64,000 bases of DNA from Saccharopolyspora hordei (GCF_013410345.1 NZ_JACCFJ010000001.1:5193001-5257000); one strand, 5' to 3'. Counted from the first letter of the stretch, positions 8,018 to 17,812 are shown. The notes: a model not told the origin generated them from the sequence alone. Numbers and translations are program-made.

Positions 8018-10594
8018 GTGGCCCCGCCGAACCTCACCCGCGAACAGGCCGAGCAGCGTGCGGCGCTGCTGGAGGTCCAGTCCTACGAGATCGAACTGGA
8101 CTTGTCCGCGGGCGCGGGTGGTCCGGACGTGACGACGTTCGGGTCCACCACCACGGTGCGGTTCCGCACCACCCAGGCGGGGGTCGACAGCTGGATCGAC
8201 CTGGTCGCCGACCGGGTGCGCAGCGCCGTGCTCAACGGTGTCGAGCTCGACGTCTCCGACTACGACGAGTCCACCGGCATCCGGCTGCCGAACCTGGCCG
8301 CCGAGAACGAGCTCGTGGTGCGCGCCGACTGCGCCTACACCAACACCGGCGAGGGCCTGCACCGCTTCATCGACCCGGTCGACGGCGGCGTCTACCTCTA
8401 CAGCCAGTTCGAGACCGCCGACGCCAAGCGGATGTTCGCCTGCTTCGACCAGCCGGACCTCAAGGCCACCTACCAGATCACGGTGGACGCCCCGGCCTCG
8501 TGGAAGGTCATCTCCAACGCCGCCGCGGAGGTCACCGACGCGGGCGACGGCGTGAAGCGGCACACCTTCGCCACCACCGAGCGGATGTCGACCTACCTGG
8601 TCGCGCTGGTCGCCGGCCCCTACGCCGAGTGGCGCGACGTCTTCCCCGGCGAGAACGGCCAGGACGAGATCCCGCTGGGCATCTACTGCCGAGCCTCGCT
8701 GGCCGAGCACCTCGACGCCGAGCGGCTGTTCCGCGAGACCAAGCAGGGCTTCAGCTTCTACCACAAGGCCTTCGGGGTGCCCTACCCGTTCGGCAAGTAC
8801 GACCAGTGCTTCGTGCCGGAGTTCAACGCGGGCGCGATGGAGAACGCCGGCTGCGTGACGTTCCTGGAGGACTACGTCTTCCGGTCGAGGGTCACCGGCT
8901 ACCTCTACGAGCGGCGCTGCGAGACGGTGCTGCACGAGATGGCGCACATGTGGTTCGGCGACCTGGTGACCATGCGCTGGTGGAACGACCTGTGGCTCAA
9001 CGAGTCGTTCGCCACCTGGGCCAGCGTGCTCGCGCAGGTCGGCGCCACCGAGTACGACCACGCGTGGACGACGTTCGCCAGCGTGGAGAAGTCCTGGGCC
9101 TACCGCCAGGACCAGCTGCCCTCCACCCACCCGGTGGCCGCCGACATCCCGGACCTGCAGGCCGTGGAGGTCAACTTCGACGGCATCACCTACGCCAAGG
9201 GCGCGTCGGTGCTCAAGCAGCTGGTGGCCTACGTCGGGCTGGAGAACTTCCTGGCCGGCCTGCGGGTCTACTTCGACCGGCACGCCTGGGGCAACGCCAC
9301 CCTCGACGACCTGCTGCGCGCGCTGGAGGAGGCCTCCGGCCGCGACCTGTCGTGGTGGAGCGCGCAGTGGCTGGAGACCACCGGCCTGAACATGCTGCGC
9401 CCGCGGTTCACCCTGGACGACGACGGCCGGTTCAGCTCGTTCGAGGTGGTGCAGAGCCGCGCCCGGCCCGGTGCCGGTGAGCTGCGCACGCACCGGCTGG
9501 CCATCGGCGTCTACGACGACGAGGGCGGCAAGCTGGTGCGCAAGCACCGCGTGGAGCTCGACGTGACCGGCGAGGTCACCGAGGTGCCGGACCTGGTCGG
9601 CGTGCACCGCGGCCAGCTGGTGCTGGTCAACGACGACGACCTGACCTACTGCTCGCTGCGCCTCGACGCCGACTCGCTGGCGACGCTGGTCGACCGCATC
9701 GGTGACATCGACGAGTCGCTGCCGCGCGCGCTGTGCTGGTCGACCGCGTGGGAGATGACCCGCGAGGCCGAGCTGAAGGCCCGGGACTTCGTGACCCTGG
9801 TGCTGGGCGCCTCCGCCGACGCCGGCATCGGTGCGGAGAGCCAGATCGGCGTGGTGCAGCGGGTCCTGCTGCAGACCCAGACCGCGCTGGGGTCCTACGT
9901 GGACCCGTCGTGGCAGGAGGAGGGCTGGCGCCGGTTCAGCTCCCGGCTCTTCGAGCTGGCCCGCGCCGCCGAGCCCGGCTCGGACCACCAGCTGGCGTTC
10001 GTCAACTCGCTGACCGGGTCGGTGCTGTCCGAGGACCAGCTGGCCGAGCTGCGCGGCTGGCTGGACGGCTCGGCCGCGCTGCCCGGCCTGACCGTGGACA
10101 CCGACCTGCGCTGGGGGCTGCTGCAGGCGCTGGTCGCGCACGGCGCCGCCGGCGAGGCCGAGATCGACGCGGAGCTGGAGAAGGACCAGACCGCGACCGG
10201 GCGTCGCCGCGCGGAGCGGGCGCGAGCGCTCATCCCGACGCCGGAGTCCAAGGAGAAGGCGTGGCAGCGCGCGGTGCACGACGACCAGCTGCCGAACGCG
10301 ATCAGCGACGCGATCATCGCGGGCTTCCAGCACCCGGCCCAGCGCGAGCTGCTGGCGCCGTACGTCCAGCGCTACTTCGAGGAGATCGACGAGGTCTGGC
10401 AGCGCCGCTCCAGCGAGCGCGCGCAGCCGACGGTGATCGGCCTGTTCCCGTCGTGGGCGGTGGACGACCAGACCGTCTCGGCCTCGGACGCCTGGCTGGC
10501 CGGTGACCACGCCCCAGCGCTGCGCCGGCTGGTCTCGGAAGGCCGCGCGGGCATCGTCCGCGCCCTGGCCGCCCGGGAGTTCGACCGCTCGTGA
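8018..10594 (+). CDS. pepN: Aminopeptidase N (M1 family)
   Basis: 858 residues from the GTG at 8018 (gaggtgaacc upstream). M1 zinc aminopeptidase: the substrate-binding GAMEN motif lies at about residues 272-276, the zinc ligands HEMAH at about 306-310, and the downstream glutamate in NESFATW. An ERAP1-like C-terminal helical domain completes it. Length and order match actinobacterial PepN. It removes N-terminal amino acids from peptides in the cytosol. No signal peptide is seen. Confidence 0.95.
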   Translation: MAPPNLTREQAEQRAALLEVQSYEIELDLSAGAGGPDVTTFGSTTTVRFRTTQAGVDSWIDLVADRVRSAVLNGVELDVSDYDESTGIRLPNLAAENELVVRADCAYTNTGEGLHRFIDPVDGGVYLYSQFETADAKRMFACFDQPDLKATYQITVDAPASWKVISNAAAEVTDAGDGVKRHTFATTERMSTYLVALVAGPYAEWRDVFPGENGQDEIPLGIYCRASLAEHLDAERLFRETKQGFSFYHKAFGVPYPFGKYDQCFVPEFNAGAMENAGCVTFLEDYVFRSRVTGYLYERRCETVLHEMAHMWFGDLVTMRWWNDLWLNESFATWASVLAQVGATEYDHAWTTFASVEKSWAYRQDQLPSTHPVAADIPDLQAVEVNFDGITYAKGASVLKQLVAYVGLENFLAGLRVYFDRHAWGNATLDDLLRALEEASGRDLSWWSAQWLETTGLNMLRPRFTLDDDGRFSSFEVVQSRARPGAGELRTHRLAIGVYDDEGGKLVRKHRVELDVTGEVTEVPDLVGVHRGQLVLVNDDDLTYCSLRLDADSLATLVDRIGDIDESLPRALCWSTAWEMTREAELKARDFVTLVLGASADAGIGAESQIGVVQRVLLQTQTALGSYVDPSWQEEGWRRFSSRLFELARAAEPGSDHQLAFVNSLTGSVLSEDQLAELRGWLDGSAALPGLTVDTDLRWGLLQALVAHGAAGEAEIDAELEKDQTATGRRRAERARALIPTPESKEKAWQRAVHDDQLPNAISDAIIAGFQHPAQRELLAPYVQRYFEEIDEVWQRRSSERAQPTVIGLFPSWAVDDQTVSASDAWLAGDHAPALRRLVSEGRAGIVRALAAREFDRS

Positions 10595-10756
10595 CCCGTC
10601 CGGCGACGGCCCGGACCTCCCCGCTGCCGACCACCCGGCCGGGCGAGGTTCGGGCCGTTGCCCTTTGCACGGCGGCCCGTGACCACGCATCGTCAACAAG
10701 CAGGTGCAACGCGTTGGGCGGGTGTGACCCGCGGGGCGTGGGGGATGGGAGCGGCG

Positions 10757-11575
10757 ATGCCCGAGTTGATCTCCGCGATCGCCGAGCTGATGTGGCCGCT
10801 GATCGCGGTGTTGGCGATCTTCGTGTTCCGGCGCGCCATCGGGCGCGTGCTGCGCACCGCCGAGCGGCGGGAGCTGGAGTTCGAGATCGGTGGGCAGAAG
10901 CTCACCATGCACCAGCTCAACGACCAGCAGAACGAGATGATCCTCGACCTGCAGCGCCAGCTCAGCGCGCTGACCAGGGAACTGGCCGAGCGCGACCGCA
11001 CCGGCGCGGCGAGCGGACCGGTGGTGCCCGCCGTGCCGGTCCCCGCGGTGCCGGACACGGCGAACTTCCCCGACGATCCCGACGACTTCCCCGGTGAGCT
11101 CTGCGGCAACGGCCACGGGGAGCGGCCGGTGGAGCCGTCCGGCATCGGCCACGGCGAGCTCCGCCGGTCGGCGCTGCCGGTGCGGGAGCCGGTGGGCCCG
11201 GAACCGTTCGCCGTGCTGTGGGTCGCGGAGAAGCCGCAGGCGCACGCGATCCTCGCCGAGCAGCTCCGGGACAACGGGGTGCGGGTCACGATGGTCACGA
11301 CCACCGACGCGGCGCTGGCCGAGCTCTCGCAGCGGCCCTACCGGCTGGTCGTGCAGGACATGGGCCGGCGGGAGAACGGCCGGTGGCGGCCGGACGCGGG
11401 GCTGGCCCTGCTGCGCGAGCTGCGCGACCTCGGCGTGGACACCCCGGTGATCGTGTTCAGCAGCCAGCAGCTCCAGCAGCAGTACGGCGAGCAGGCCCGC
11501 CGCTCCGGCGCGGTGGCCACCACGTCCTCGACCTACGAGATGTTCCAGAACTTCCAGAGCTTCGGGCTGCTCTGA
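10757..11575 (+). CDS. Membrane-anchored receiver-like protein
   Basis: 272 residues from the ATG at 10757 (GGGAG five bases upstream; an in-frame ATG at 10745 is possible). Residues about 8-24 form one hydrophobic segment (AELMWPLIAVLAIFVF). A basic stretch and a probable coiled coil (QQNEMILDLQRQLSALTREL) follow, then a Pro/Asp-rich linker. The C-terminal 120 residues are response-regulator-like: EPFAVLWVAEKP for strand 1, a VVQDMG segment where the phospho-acceptor Asp would lie, and TPVIVFSSQQ for strand 4. No output domain or partner kinase is adjacent. The function is unknown; it may be a membrane-tethered signalling or scaffold protein. Confidence 0.72.
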   Translation: MPELISAIAELMWPLIAVLAIFVFRRAIGRVLRTAERRELEFEIGGQKLTMHQLNDQQNEMILDLQRQLSALTRELAERDRTGAASGPVVPAVPVPAVPDTANFPDDPDDFPGELCGNGHGERPVEPSGIGHGELRRSALPVREPVGPEPFAVLWVAEKPQAHAILAEQLRDNGVRVTMVTTTDAALAELSQRPYRLVVQDMGRRENGRWRPDAGLALLRELRDLGVDTPVIVFSSQQLQQQYGEQARRSGAVATTSSTYEMFQNFQSFGLL

Positions 11576-11578
11576 CGA

Positions 11579-11617
11579 CGAACGGCCCGTCCCCCTCGAC
11601 GGCGGACGGGCCGTTCG
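11579..11617. terminator. Bidirectional intrinsic terminator
   Basis: A perfect 14-bp stem, CGAACGGCCCGTCC (11579-11592) with GGACGGGCCGTTCG (11604-11617), around an 11-base loop. It lies between two convergent genes, the receiver-like gene and the DUF5130 gene, and probably serves both. There is no U-tract, as is usual in high-GC actinomycetes. Confidence 0.8.
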
Positions 11618-11633
11618 CCAGTGCTGCGGGCTG

Positions 11634-12134
11634 TCAGTGGTGGGCTCGGGCCGCCTGCGGCGCGGTGCCCGCCGTGTCGGAGAGCATGCGCAGCGCGCTG
11701 ATCAGGCCGTCGACGTACTCGCCCTCCTTGAAGGAGGCCACCATGCTCATCGCGGCCAGCTGGCAGCTGCGGTCCGGGATCCGCCGGTGCGCTTCCTCGC
11801 CGGTGACGATCTCGAACACGCGCTGGCCGGGCGAGACCGCGATCAGCACGCCTTCGGAGGCGCGCGGCCCGAGGCTGGCGTGCAGCTCCTCGGCCTGCTT
11901 GCGGGTGTCCTCGCCGAGGCCGCCGAGGTAGATGGCGAACTCCAGGCCCGTGCTGCGGCTGGACAGGGTCAGGGCTTCGTCGAGCCGTGCGAGCTGGCTG
12001 GGGCTGAAGGGCAGCGCGGGACGGTCGGGTTCCACCCGGCGCGCGATCGACAGCCGACCGGTGTCCGTGACGGCCTCGCCGAGGCCGAGGTCCCGCTCGT
12101 CCGCAGCCTGCCTCGCGATCTCACCAGTTGCCAC
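11634..12134 (-). CDS. DUF5130 family protein
   Basis: 166 residues from the ATG at 12134, which lies 14 bases inside the end of ctaJ, so the two are translationally coupled. The core FSPSQLARLDEALTLSSRST, EFAIYLGGLGEDTR and GVLIAVSPGQRVFEIVTGEE matches the actinobacterial DUF5130 family, which is related to TPM-type domains. The mycobacterial homologue is also found between pepN and glbO. No transmembrane segment is seen. The biochemical role is not established. Confidence 0.78.
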   Translation of the reverse strand: MATGEIARQAADERDLGLGEAVTDTGRLSIARRVEPDRPALPFSPSQLARLDEALTLSSRSTGLEFAIYLGGLGEDTRKQAEELHASLGPRASEGVLIAVSPGQRVFEIVTGEEAHRRIPDRSCQLAAMSMVASFKEGEYVDGLISALRMLSDTAGTAPQAARAHH

Positions 12135-12381
12135 GTGCGCCTCCCCGAGCAGTGCTGGACCGCGTGCCGTCCGACGCGGCCCCGGAATCCTCGTCCGCCA
12201 CCGGAGCGGCGTTGTTCACGCCCGCCGGATTGGCCACCCACAACACCGGCGCGAAGTCCCAGTCCTGCCCGGCGCGATAACGGGGGCGGGTGAGCCTCGG
12301 CCACATCGTGATGAGCACGATCAGGCCGTAGATGGCCGCTGGGATCACCGCCAGAGCGAGCACAGTCTCCACGACAGTCAC
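12121..12381 (-). CDS. ctaJ: Small membrane protein, aa3 cytochrome oxidase subunit CtaJ-like
   Basis: 86 residues from the GTG at 12381; a second in-frame GTG lies at 12372. One transmembrane helix (LALAVIPAAIYGLIVLITMW) is followed by the family signature RPRYRAGQDWDFAPVLWVAN and a Gly/Ser/Asp-rich tail. CtaJ is a small accessory subunit of the actinobacterial aa3 oxidase in the III2IV2 respiratory supercomplex. The gene overlaps the DUF5130 gene downstream, and this neighbourhood (pepN, ctaJ, DUF5130, glbO) is the same in mycobacteria. The reading frame extends upstream as far as 12570 without similarity. Confidence 0.72.
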   Translation of the reverse strand: MTVVETVLALAVIPAAIYGLIVLITMWPRLTRPRYRAGQDWDFAPVLWVANPAGVNNAAPVADEDSGAASDGTRSSTARGGARGNW

Positions 12382-12772
12382 GTCAGTACGGTATCCGATG
12401 ACCACCGCCGGATGCGCCACGACCTGGCAGCGTGCATGATCGGAGCAGTCGATCACCGCCCGGCGCCCTCCCGCATCGTCGCAGGCCGGACCGCCGCGAC
12501 GCCCTGCGCAGCACGGACGACCTCCGAGACGGCTGCGCGGACGGGCCGCGGAGGAACTACGTTCAGTCACTGGTCACGCGTGGCGTACCTCACTTAAGGT
12601 AACTCGATCAGAGTAATCAAGGCGACCGAATGGAGCCCAACCAGACGGTTGCACCGCGCGGCGACTTGGCGGCTTGTTCCAGACGATCTCGACTCATAGT
12701 TTTTCACCTGTATGGCCCTTGCATATTTGGCCAGTCGCGCTCAAAACCTCGTCCGAATGCGGGAGGCACACG

Positions 12773-13246
12773 ATGTCGATCTCCGGAACCGCCACTCAGC
12801 GCAACACCCTCACCCTTCTGATCGCCCACCAGCCACTGCGCGAACACGGCGTCCACACCTGCAGTGAGCACCGCGGCGTCCGGATCAGCGGCCGGCGAGG
12901 CGTGCGGATCAGCGGTCAGCGCGGAGTGCGGATCAGCGGTCGGCACAGCGGTGCCCGCACCACCGGCGAGCACCGGGGTGTGCGGATCAGCGCCCAGCAC
13001 GGGGTCCGGATCAGCGCGCGCAGCGGCGTCCGCCCCACCGGCCGGCGGGGCGTGCGGATCAGCGGTCAGCGGGGCGTGCGGATATCAGCCGGCGTGCGCA
13101 TCTCGAACGACGCGGGGACGTCCCGGGGCGTGCGGATCTCGAACGGTGTGCGCATCTCCCGCGGTGTGCGGATCAGCCGGGGGGTGCGCGCCGGTGGTCG
13201 GCAGGGCGTCCGGACCAGCAGCCGGAGCGGGGTCCGGATCAGTTGA
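12773..13246 (+). CDS. GVRIS-repeat protein (unrecognised family)
   Basis: 157 residues. The ATG at 12773 has gggagg eight bases upstream. After a 33-residue head (MSISGTATQRNTLTLLIAHQ and a Cys at 30), the rest is a tandem series of mostly 8-residue units of the form R-G-V-R-I-S-G-x. It has 12 exact GVRIS motifs and four variants (GARTT, GVRPT, GVRAG, GVRTS), and the chain ends exactly in GVRIS. Repeats differ largely at silent positions: Ser is written agc, agt, tca, tcg and tcc; Gly, Val and Arg also switch codons. This argues that the plus-strand protein is selected. It is strongly basic, with no signal peptide or transmembrane segment. It interrupts the otherwise mycobacterial-like gene order. 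No function is assigned. Confidence 0.72.
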   Translation: MSISGTATQRNTLTLLIAHQPLREHGVHTCSEHRGVRISGRRGVRISGQRGVRISGRHSGARTTGEHRGVRISAQHGVRISARSGVRPTGRRGVRISGQRGVRISAGVRISNDAGTSRGVRISNGVRISRGVRISRGVRAGGRQGVRTSSRSGVRIS

Positions 13247-13282
13247 CCGGTCGTGGCGCAGCGGGCACCGCGCCACGACCGG
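13247..13282. terminator. Bidirectional intrinsic terminator
   Basis: A perfect 13-bp stem, CCGGTCGTGGCGC (13247-13259) with GCGCCACGACCGG (13270-13282), around a 10-base loop. It sits directly after the GVRIS gene stop and 3 bases from the end of the convergent HNH gene, so it can end both transcripts. Confidence 0.78.
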
Positions 13283-13285
13283 ACG

Positions 13286-13930
13286 TCAGGCCGCCGGCTC
13301 GCCCAGGTACGGCAACCACAGCGGGTCCGCCTCGGACAGCCCGGCCAGCAGCCGCCAGTGCCGCCCGCGCGGGGCGCGCGGCACGACCGGCAACCGCCAG
13401 CCCAGCTCGTTGAGCGTCTTGTCCGCCTTCCGGTGGTTGCACTTGGTGCAGCAGGCGACGCAGTTCTCCCACGTGTGGGGGCCGCCTCGGCTGCGCGGCA
13501 CGACGTGATCTATCGTTTCGGCGCGAGCACCGCAGTACACGCACCGGTGGTTGTCCCGCAGCATCAGCGCGGCGCGGGTCAGCGGGGTCCGGCTGCGGTA
13601 CGGGACTCGCACGAAGTTGCTCAACCGGATCACGGACGGGACCTCGATGGCGGCGTTGGCCGAGTGCAGGACCATGCCCGCCGAGTCGCCGTGCACCACC
13701 TCGGCCTTGCCGCAGACGAGCAGCACGATCGCGCGCCGCAGCGGGAGTGCCGTCAGCGGTTCGAAGGTGGCGTTGAGCAGCAGGACCCGTCTCTTGCGCC
13801 AGGAGGGCGCGTGACCGGGCGGGCGGTCCGTCTGCGGCGCGGAGCCGCGGCTCGACGGGCACAGCGGGGCCCGCGGCGCGGAGCTCGTCGCGTTCCGCGC
13901 CGGTTGTCGGGTCGGTTGTCGGTCGGGCAC
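13286..13930 (-). CDS. HNH endonuclease family protein
   Basis: 214 residues from the GTG at 13930, chosen because GGAGGT lies 6 bases upstream; an ATG at 13957 is in frame but lacks such a site. After a Pro/Arg-rich leader, the conserved body starts with RVLLLNATFEPLTALPLRRA. The HNH module reads CVYCGARAETIDHVVPRSRG, then WENCVACCTKCNHRKADKT, giving two CxxC zinc pairs and the DH...N...H catalytic set. Close homologues occur at this position in mycobacteria (Rv2469c). It is a single chromosomal nuclease of unknown target, not part of a visible restriction system. Confidence 0.85.
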   Translation of the reverse strand: MPDRQPTRQPARNATSSAPRAPLCPSSRGSAPQTDRPPGHAPSWRKRRVLLLNATFEPLTALPLRRAIVLLVCGKAEVVHGDSAGMVLHSANAAIEVPSVIRLSNFVRVPYRSRTPLTRAALMLRDNHRCVYCGARAETIDHVVPRSRGGPHTWENCVACCTKCNHRKADKTLNELGWRLPVVPRAPRGRHWRLLAGLSEADPLWLPYLGEPAA

Positions 13931-14148
13931 GCGACCACCTCCACCGGTTTCGGGCAAAGTTCAGCACAGAACCCCGTCCGAACGCACGTGTGATTCGCCA
14001 CGCCGCGCCGCTGCGGCTGCGAACCCAGGTCAATCATTCTTGATCACGGCACGATCCGGCAACGACGACCGCCGGGCGAGTGGTCATCACCGGTGAACCA
14101 CGCGCCGAGACCGGCTCGCGGCCGCCCGGAGCACGTATCTTGGCGGAC

Positions 14149-16266
14149 GTGACCGACGCTCGAGCACAGCTGCGCTACCCCACCGCCCACCGCGACGACA
14201 TCGTCGAGGACCTGCACGGCCGCCAGGTGGCCGACCCCTACCGCTGGCTGGAGGACCCGGCCGACCCGCGCACCGTGGCGTGGTCGGCGACGCAGGACCA
14301 GCTGGCCCGCACCTGGCTGGACGCCCTGCCCGGGCGGGAGACCGTCGCGGAGCGGATGCGCGAGCTGATGTCGGCCGGTTCGGTGTCCGCGCCGACCTGG
14401 CGCGCCGGTCGCGCGTTCTTCACCCGCCGCGAGCCCGACCAGGAGTTCCCGGTGCTCTGGGTGCGCGAGCGCGACGGCAGCGAGCGGGTGCTGCTGGACG
14501 TCTCCGCGCTCGACCCGTCCGGGCTGACCACCCTGGACAGCTGGTCGCCGAGCCTGGAGGGCGACCGGCTCGCCTACCAGATCTCGGTCGGCGGTGACGA
14601 GGAGTCGCTGCTGCACGTGCTGGACGTGGCCACCGGCGAGCTCGTCGAGGGACCGATCGACCGCTGCCGCTACTCGACGATCTCCTGGCTGCCCGGCGGC
14701 GAGGAGTTCTTCTACGTCCGGCGGCTGGCCCCCGAGCTGGTGCCCGAGGGCGAGGAGCAGTTCCACCGGCGGGTGTGGCGGCACCGCGTGGGCTCCGACC
14801 CGGACGCCGATGACGTGCTGGTGCTCGGTGAGGGCCTGGACCCGACCTACTACTACGGCACCCGGGTGTCCCGCGACGGCCGCTGGCTGGTCGTCGAGGG
14901 CAGCCCCGGCACCGCACGCCGGGACTCGGTGTGGATCGCCGACCTGAGCGCCGGCGGTGCCGTGCCCGACCTGCGGCAGGTCGTGGACACCTCGGACGGC
15001 TACCGGGTCGGCGCCTGGGTCGAGCGCGACGGCCGGTTGTACGTGATGACCACGCGGGACGCCCCGCGCTGGCGGCTGTGCGTGGCCGACCCGCAGCGGC
15101 CGGAGCCGGAGCACTGGACCGAGCTCATCGCCGAGCAGCCGGACTCGGTGCTGGAAGCGGTGCGCTGGTTCGACAGCGGGGACGGCGACCCGCAGCTGGT
15201 GGTGCTGCGCACCCGGCACGCGGTGTCGGAGGTGACGCTGCACGACCCGGCCACCGGCCACCAGACCGGCGAGGTGCCGCTGCCCGGCACCGGCCAGGTC
15301 ACCGCGCTGACCACCGTCGACGAGCACACCGACCACGACCGGGACCGGCTGTGGATCGGCTGGACCGACTTCGCCACCCCGCCCTGCGTGCACGCCTACT
15401 CGCACCGCACCGGCCAGGTCGCGCTGGAGCAGCGCGCGCCGGGCACCGTCGAGCTGCCCGCGGTGCACACCCAGCAGGTCACCTACCGGTCGCTGGACGG
15501 CACCCCGGTGCGGATGTTCCTGCTGAGCCCGGTGGCCGCGCCGGACCGGCCGCGCCCGGCGCTGATGACCGGCTACGGCGGGTTCTCGCTGTCCCGCGAG
15601 CCCGGCTACACGCCGTCCGCGCTGACCTGGGTGGCGGCCGGTGGCGTGTGGGCGCTGCCGTCGCTGCGCGGCGGCGGCGAAGAGGGCGAGGAGTGGCACG
15701 AGGCCGGCATGCGCGCCCGAAAGCAGAACACCTTCGACGACTTCCACGCCGCCGCCCAGCACCTCATCGACGAGGGCTGGACGACCTCGGACCAGCTGGG
15801 CATCTCCGGCGGCTCCAACGGCGGCCTGCTGGTCGGTGCGGCGCTCACCCAGCGCCCGGACCTCTACCGCGCGGTGGTGTGCTCGGCACCGCTGCTGGAC
15901 ATGGTCCGCTACGAGCGGTTCCTGCTCGGCCGCACCTGGAACGACGAGTACGGCACCGCCGAGGACCCGGAGGAGCTGGGTTGGCTGCTGTCCTACTCGC
16001 CGTACCACAACGTGGTGGAGCAGACCGACTACCCGTCGGTGCTGTTCACGGTGTTCGAGTCGGACACCCGGGTCGACCCGAACCACGCGCGCAAGATGTG
16101 CGCGGCGCTGCAGCACGCCACCAGCTCTGACCCGGCGAAACGCCCGGTCCTGCTGCGCCGGGAGACCGAGGTGGGGCACGCCGCGCGCTCGGTCTCCCGT
16201 ACGGTGGGGCTGGCGACCGACCAGCTCGCCTTCCTCGCGGAGGCCACCGGACTGGGCCTGGACTGA
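14149..16266 (+). CDS. S9 family prolyl oligopeptidase / oligopeptidase B-type
   Basis: 705 residues from the GTG at 14149; the frame opens at 14080, but the longer leader is unlike the family. The N-terminus ([17 protein letters not shown]) and beta-propeller middle are followed by the alpha/beta-hydrolase catalytic domain. The nucleophile Ser is at about residue 556 in SGGSNGG, the Asp at about 639 in ESDTRVDP, and the His at about 677 in EVGHAA. Expected to be cytosolic and to cleave short peptides, after proline (POP type) or basic residues (OpB type); which one is not decided by eye. Confidence 0.92.
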   Translation: MTDARAQLRYPTAHRDDIVEDLHGRQVADPYRWLEDPADPRTVAWSATQDQLARTWLDALPGRETVAERMRELMSAGSVSAPTWRAGRAFFTRREPDQEFPVLWVRERDGSERVLLDVSALDPSGLTTLDSWSPSLEGDRLAYQISVGGDEESLLHVLDVATGELVEGPIDRCRYSTISWLPGGEEFFYVRRLAPELVPEGEEQFHRRVWRHRVGSDPDADDVLVLGEGLDPTYYYGTRVSRDGRWLVVEGSPGTARRDSVWIADLSAGGAVPDLRQVVDTSDGYRVGAWVERDGRLYVMTTRDAPRWRLCVADPQRPEPEHWTELIAEQPDSVLEAVRWFDSGDGDPQLVVLRTRHAVSEVTLHDPATGHQTGEVPLPGTGQVTALTTVDEHTDHDRDRLWIGWTDFATPPCVHAYSHRTGQVALEQRAPGTVELPAVHTQQVTYRSLDGTPVRMFLLSPVAAPDRPRPALMTGYGGFSLSREPGYTPSALTWVAAGGVWALPSLRGGGEEGEEWHEAGMRARKQNTFDDFHAAAQHLIDEGWTTSDQLGISGGSNGGLLVGAALTQRPDLYRAVVCSAPLLDMVRYERFLLGRTWNDEYGTAEDPEELGWLLSYSPYHNVVEQTDYPSVLFTVFESDTRVDPNHARKMCAALQHATSSDPAKRPVLLRRETEVGHAARSVSRTVGLATDQLAFLAEATGLGLD

Positions 16267-16395
16267 GCCCGGCTCCCGTCCGGCCGTCCCGACTGTCGGG
16301 ACTCGTGCGCAGCGGGGTGCGCACGATGCTCGACGCTGGTGCGGTGCGCGTGCAGCGACGGCGCGACCCGCCGTCGCGGGACATGGATCGACAGC

Positions 16396-17394
16396 ATGGA
16401 GACCCCCGAACCCATGGAACTGCCGCTGCTGACCCAACCCGAGTGCGCCGGCGAAGCGGGCTGGTGCGACACGATCTACCAGTGGACCGGCAACAGCTGG
16501 TTGGCGTCCTACTCCGAACTGCTCATCGCCACCCCCCTGCACATCCTGTTCATCCTGGTCGTCGCGTTCGTGTGCCGCTGGCTGGTGCACCGCACGATCA
16601 ACCGGCTGACCCGCGGCAACGGCAAGCCCCCGAAGCTGCTGAGCCCGCTGCGGGAGCGCAAGGTGGACGCGCTGACCGCGGAGCTGCTGTCGGAGCGCCG
16701 CGTCCAGCGCGCCCGCACCATCGGCTCGGTGCTGAAGTCGATGGCGTCGTTCGTCATCTTCGGCCTGGCCGCGATCTACGTGCTCCAGGAGCTCAACATC
16801 CAGGTCGCGCCGGTGCTGGCCTCGGCCGGTGTGCTCGGTGTCGCGGTCGCCTTCGGCGCCCAGAACCTGGTCCGCGACTTCCTGTCCGGCATGTTCATGC
16901 TGGTCGAGGACCAGTACGGGGTCGGTGACGTGGTCGACCTCGGCGAGGCCACCGGCACCGTGGAGAGCGTCGGCCTGCGGGTCACCACGCTGCGGGACAT
17001 CAACGGCACCGTCTGGTACGTCCGCAACGGCGAGATCCTGCGGGTCGGCAACTCCAGCCAGGGCTTCGCCTACGCCGTGGTGGACTTCCCGATCTCGCAC
17101 ACCAGCGACGTGGAGAAGGCGATCACGGTCGCCACCAAGGTGGCCACCGACGCCACCGGGCGCGAGCCGCTGTCCAAGGACGTCCTGGAGCCGCCGGAGA
17201 TGCTGGGCGTCGACATGATCACCGCCGACACCATCACGCTGCGGCTGACGGTCAAGGTCCGGCCCGGCCGCCAGTGGTCGGTGCAGCGACGCCTGCGGGC
17301 GGAGATCAAGCGCGCCTACGACGAAGAGGACATCAACCCGCCGTACCCCTACGGCCGGCCGCTCCCGCCGAGCAGTCCGGTGCAGCAGCCGTGA
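16396..17394 (+). CDS. MscS-family mechanosensitive channel
   Basis: 332 residues, ATG at 16396. Three hydrophobic segments: [34 protein letters not shown], and the pore helix ending [16 protein letters not shown], which is the MscS TM3 signature. The beta-domain ([27 protein letters not shown]) and C-terminal alpha/beta domain follow. It acts as an inner-membrane tension valve that releases solutes on osmotic downshock. It lies 130 bases downstream of the S9 peptidase gene on the same strand and 34 bases before glbO. Confidence 0.92.
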   Translation: METPEPMELPLLTQPECAGEAGWCDTIYQWTGNSWLASYSELLIATPLHILFILVVAFVCRWLVHRTINRLTRGNGKPPKLLSPLRERKVDALTAELLSERRVQRARTIGSVLKSMASFVIFGLAAIYVLQELNIQVAPVLASAGVLGVAVAFGAQNLVRDFLSGMFMLVEDQYGVGDVVDLGEATGTVESVGLRVTTLRDINGTVWYVRNGEILRVGNSSQGFAYAVVDFPISHTSDVEKAITVATKVATDATGREPLSKDVLEPPEMLGVDMITADTITLRLTVKVRPGRQWSVQRRLRAEIKRAYDEEDINPPYPYGRPLPPSSPVQQP

Positions 17395-17428
17395 CAGCGC
17401 GGCGGTCGTCCCTGAGAGGATGGGCTGC

Positions 17429-17812
17429 GTGACTTCCGTGGAGAGCTTCTACGAGCAGGTCGGCGGCGAACCGACCTTCCACCGCATCGTGGCGCGGTTC
17501 TACGAGGAGGTGGCCAAGGACGAGCTGCTTCGTCCGCTCTACCCCGAGGAGGACCTGGGCCCGGCCGAGGAGCGGCTGCGGCTGTTCCTGATGCAGTACT
17601 GGGGCGGGCCGCACACCTACTCGGAGCGTCGCGGGCACCCGCGCTTGCGGATGCGGCACGCCCCGTTCAAGATCGGCCCGGCCGAGCGGGACGCCTGGCT
17701 GCGCTGCATGCGGATCGCGGTCGACGAGGCCGACCTGTCCCCGCAGCACCGCGACCAGCTCTGGCAGTACCTGGAGATGGCCGCGGAGAGCATGGTCAAC
17801 TCCTGGTTCTGA
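17429..17812 (+). CDS. glbO: Truncated hemoglobin, group II (GlbO)
   Basis: 127 residues from the GTG at 17429; an ATG at 17420 is in frame but too close to the gagagga site. It aligns well with mycobacterial Glb[60 protein letters not shown], then RHAPF with the proximal His and the group II Trp in WLRCM. It is a heme protein of the cytosol or membrane periphery that binds O2 and reacts with NO or peroxide. The neighbouring GH13 gene is the same neighbour as in Mycobacterium (Rv2470/Rv2471). Confidence 0.94.
   Translation: MTSVESFYEQVGGEPTFHRIVARFYEEVAKDELLRPLYPEEDLGPAEERLRLFLMQYWGGPHTYSERRGHPRLRMRHAPFKIGPAERDAWLRCMRIAVDEADLSPQHRDQLWQYLEMAAESMVNSWF

Noticed and set aside
7955..11245. 1096-codon open frame on the minus strand opposite pepN
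   Set aside because: It mirrors pepN codons (His/Val/Gln/Arg-rich), has no start signal and no domain. It is a shadow caused by high-GC codon bias.
12860..13240. Possible CRISPR array from 24-bp repeated units
   Set aside because: The units are contiguous with no spacers, keep a reading frame and vary at third positions, so this is a coding repeat.
12773..13246. RiPP precursor interpretation of the GVRIS gene
   Set aside because: No modification enzyme, protease or transporter is adjacent, and the head does not look like a known leader. Kept only as an open idea, not an annotation.
12704..13276. Minus-strand frames rich in A-D-P-H repeats opposite the GVRIS gene
   Set aside because: Silent changes fit the plus-strand frame, which also has a good ribosome site. 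The minus frames are short and interrupted.
14044..17100. 1018-codon minus-strand frame across the S9 peptidase and MscS genes
   Set aside because: It spans two real genes in the opposite direction and consists of low-complexity His/Arg/Gln text.
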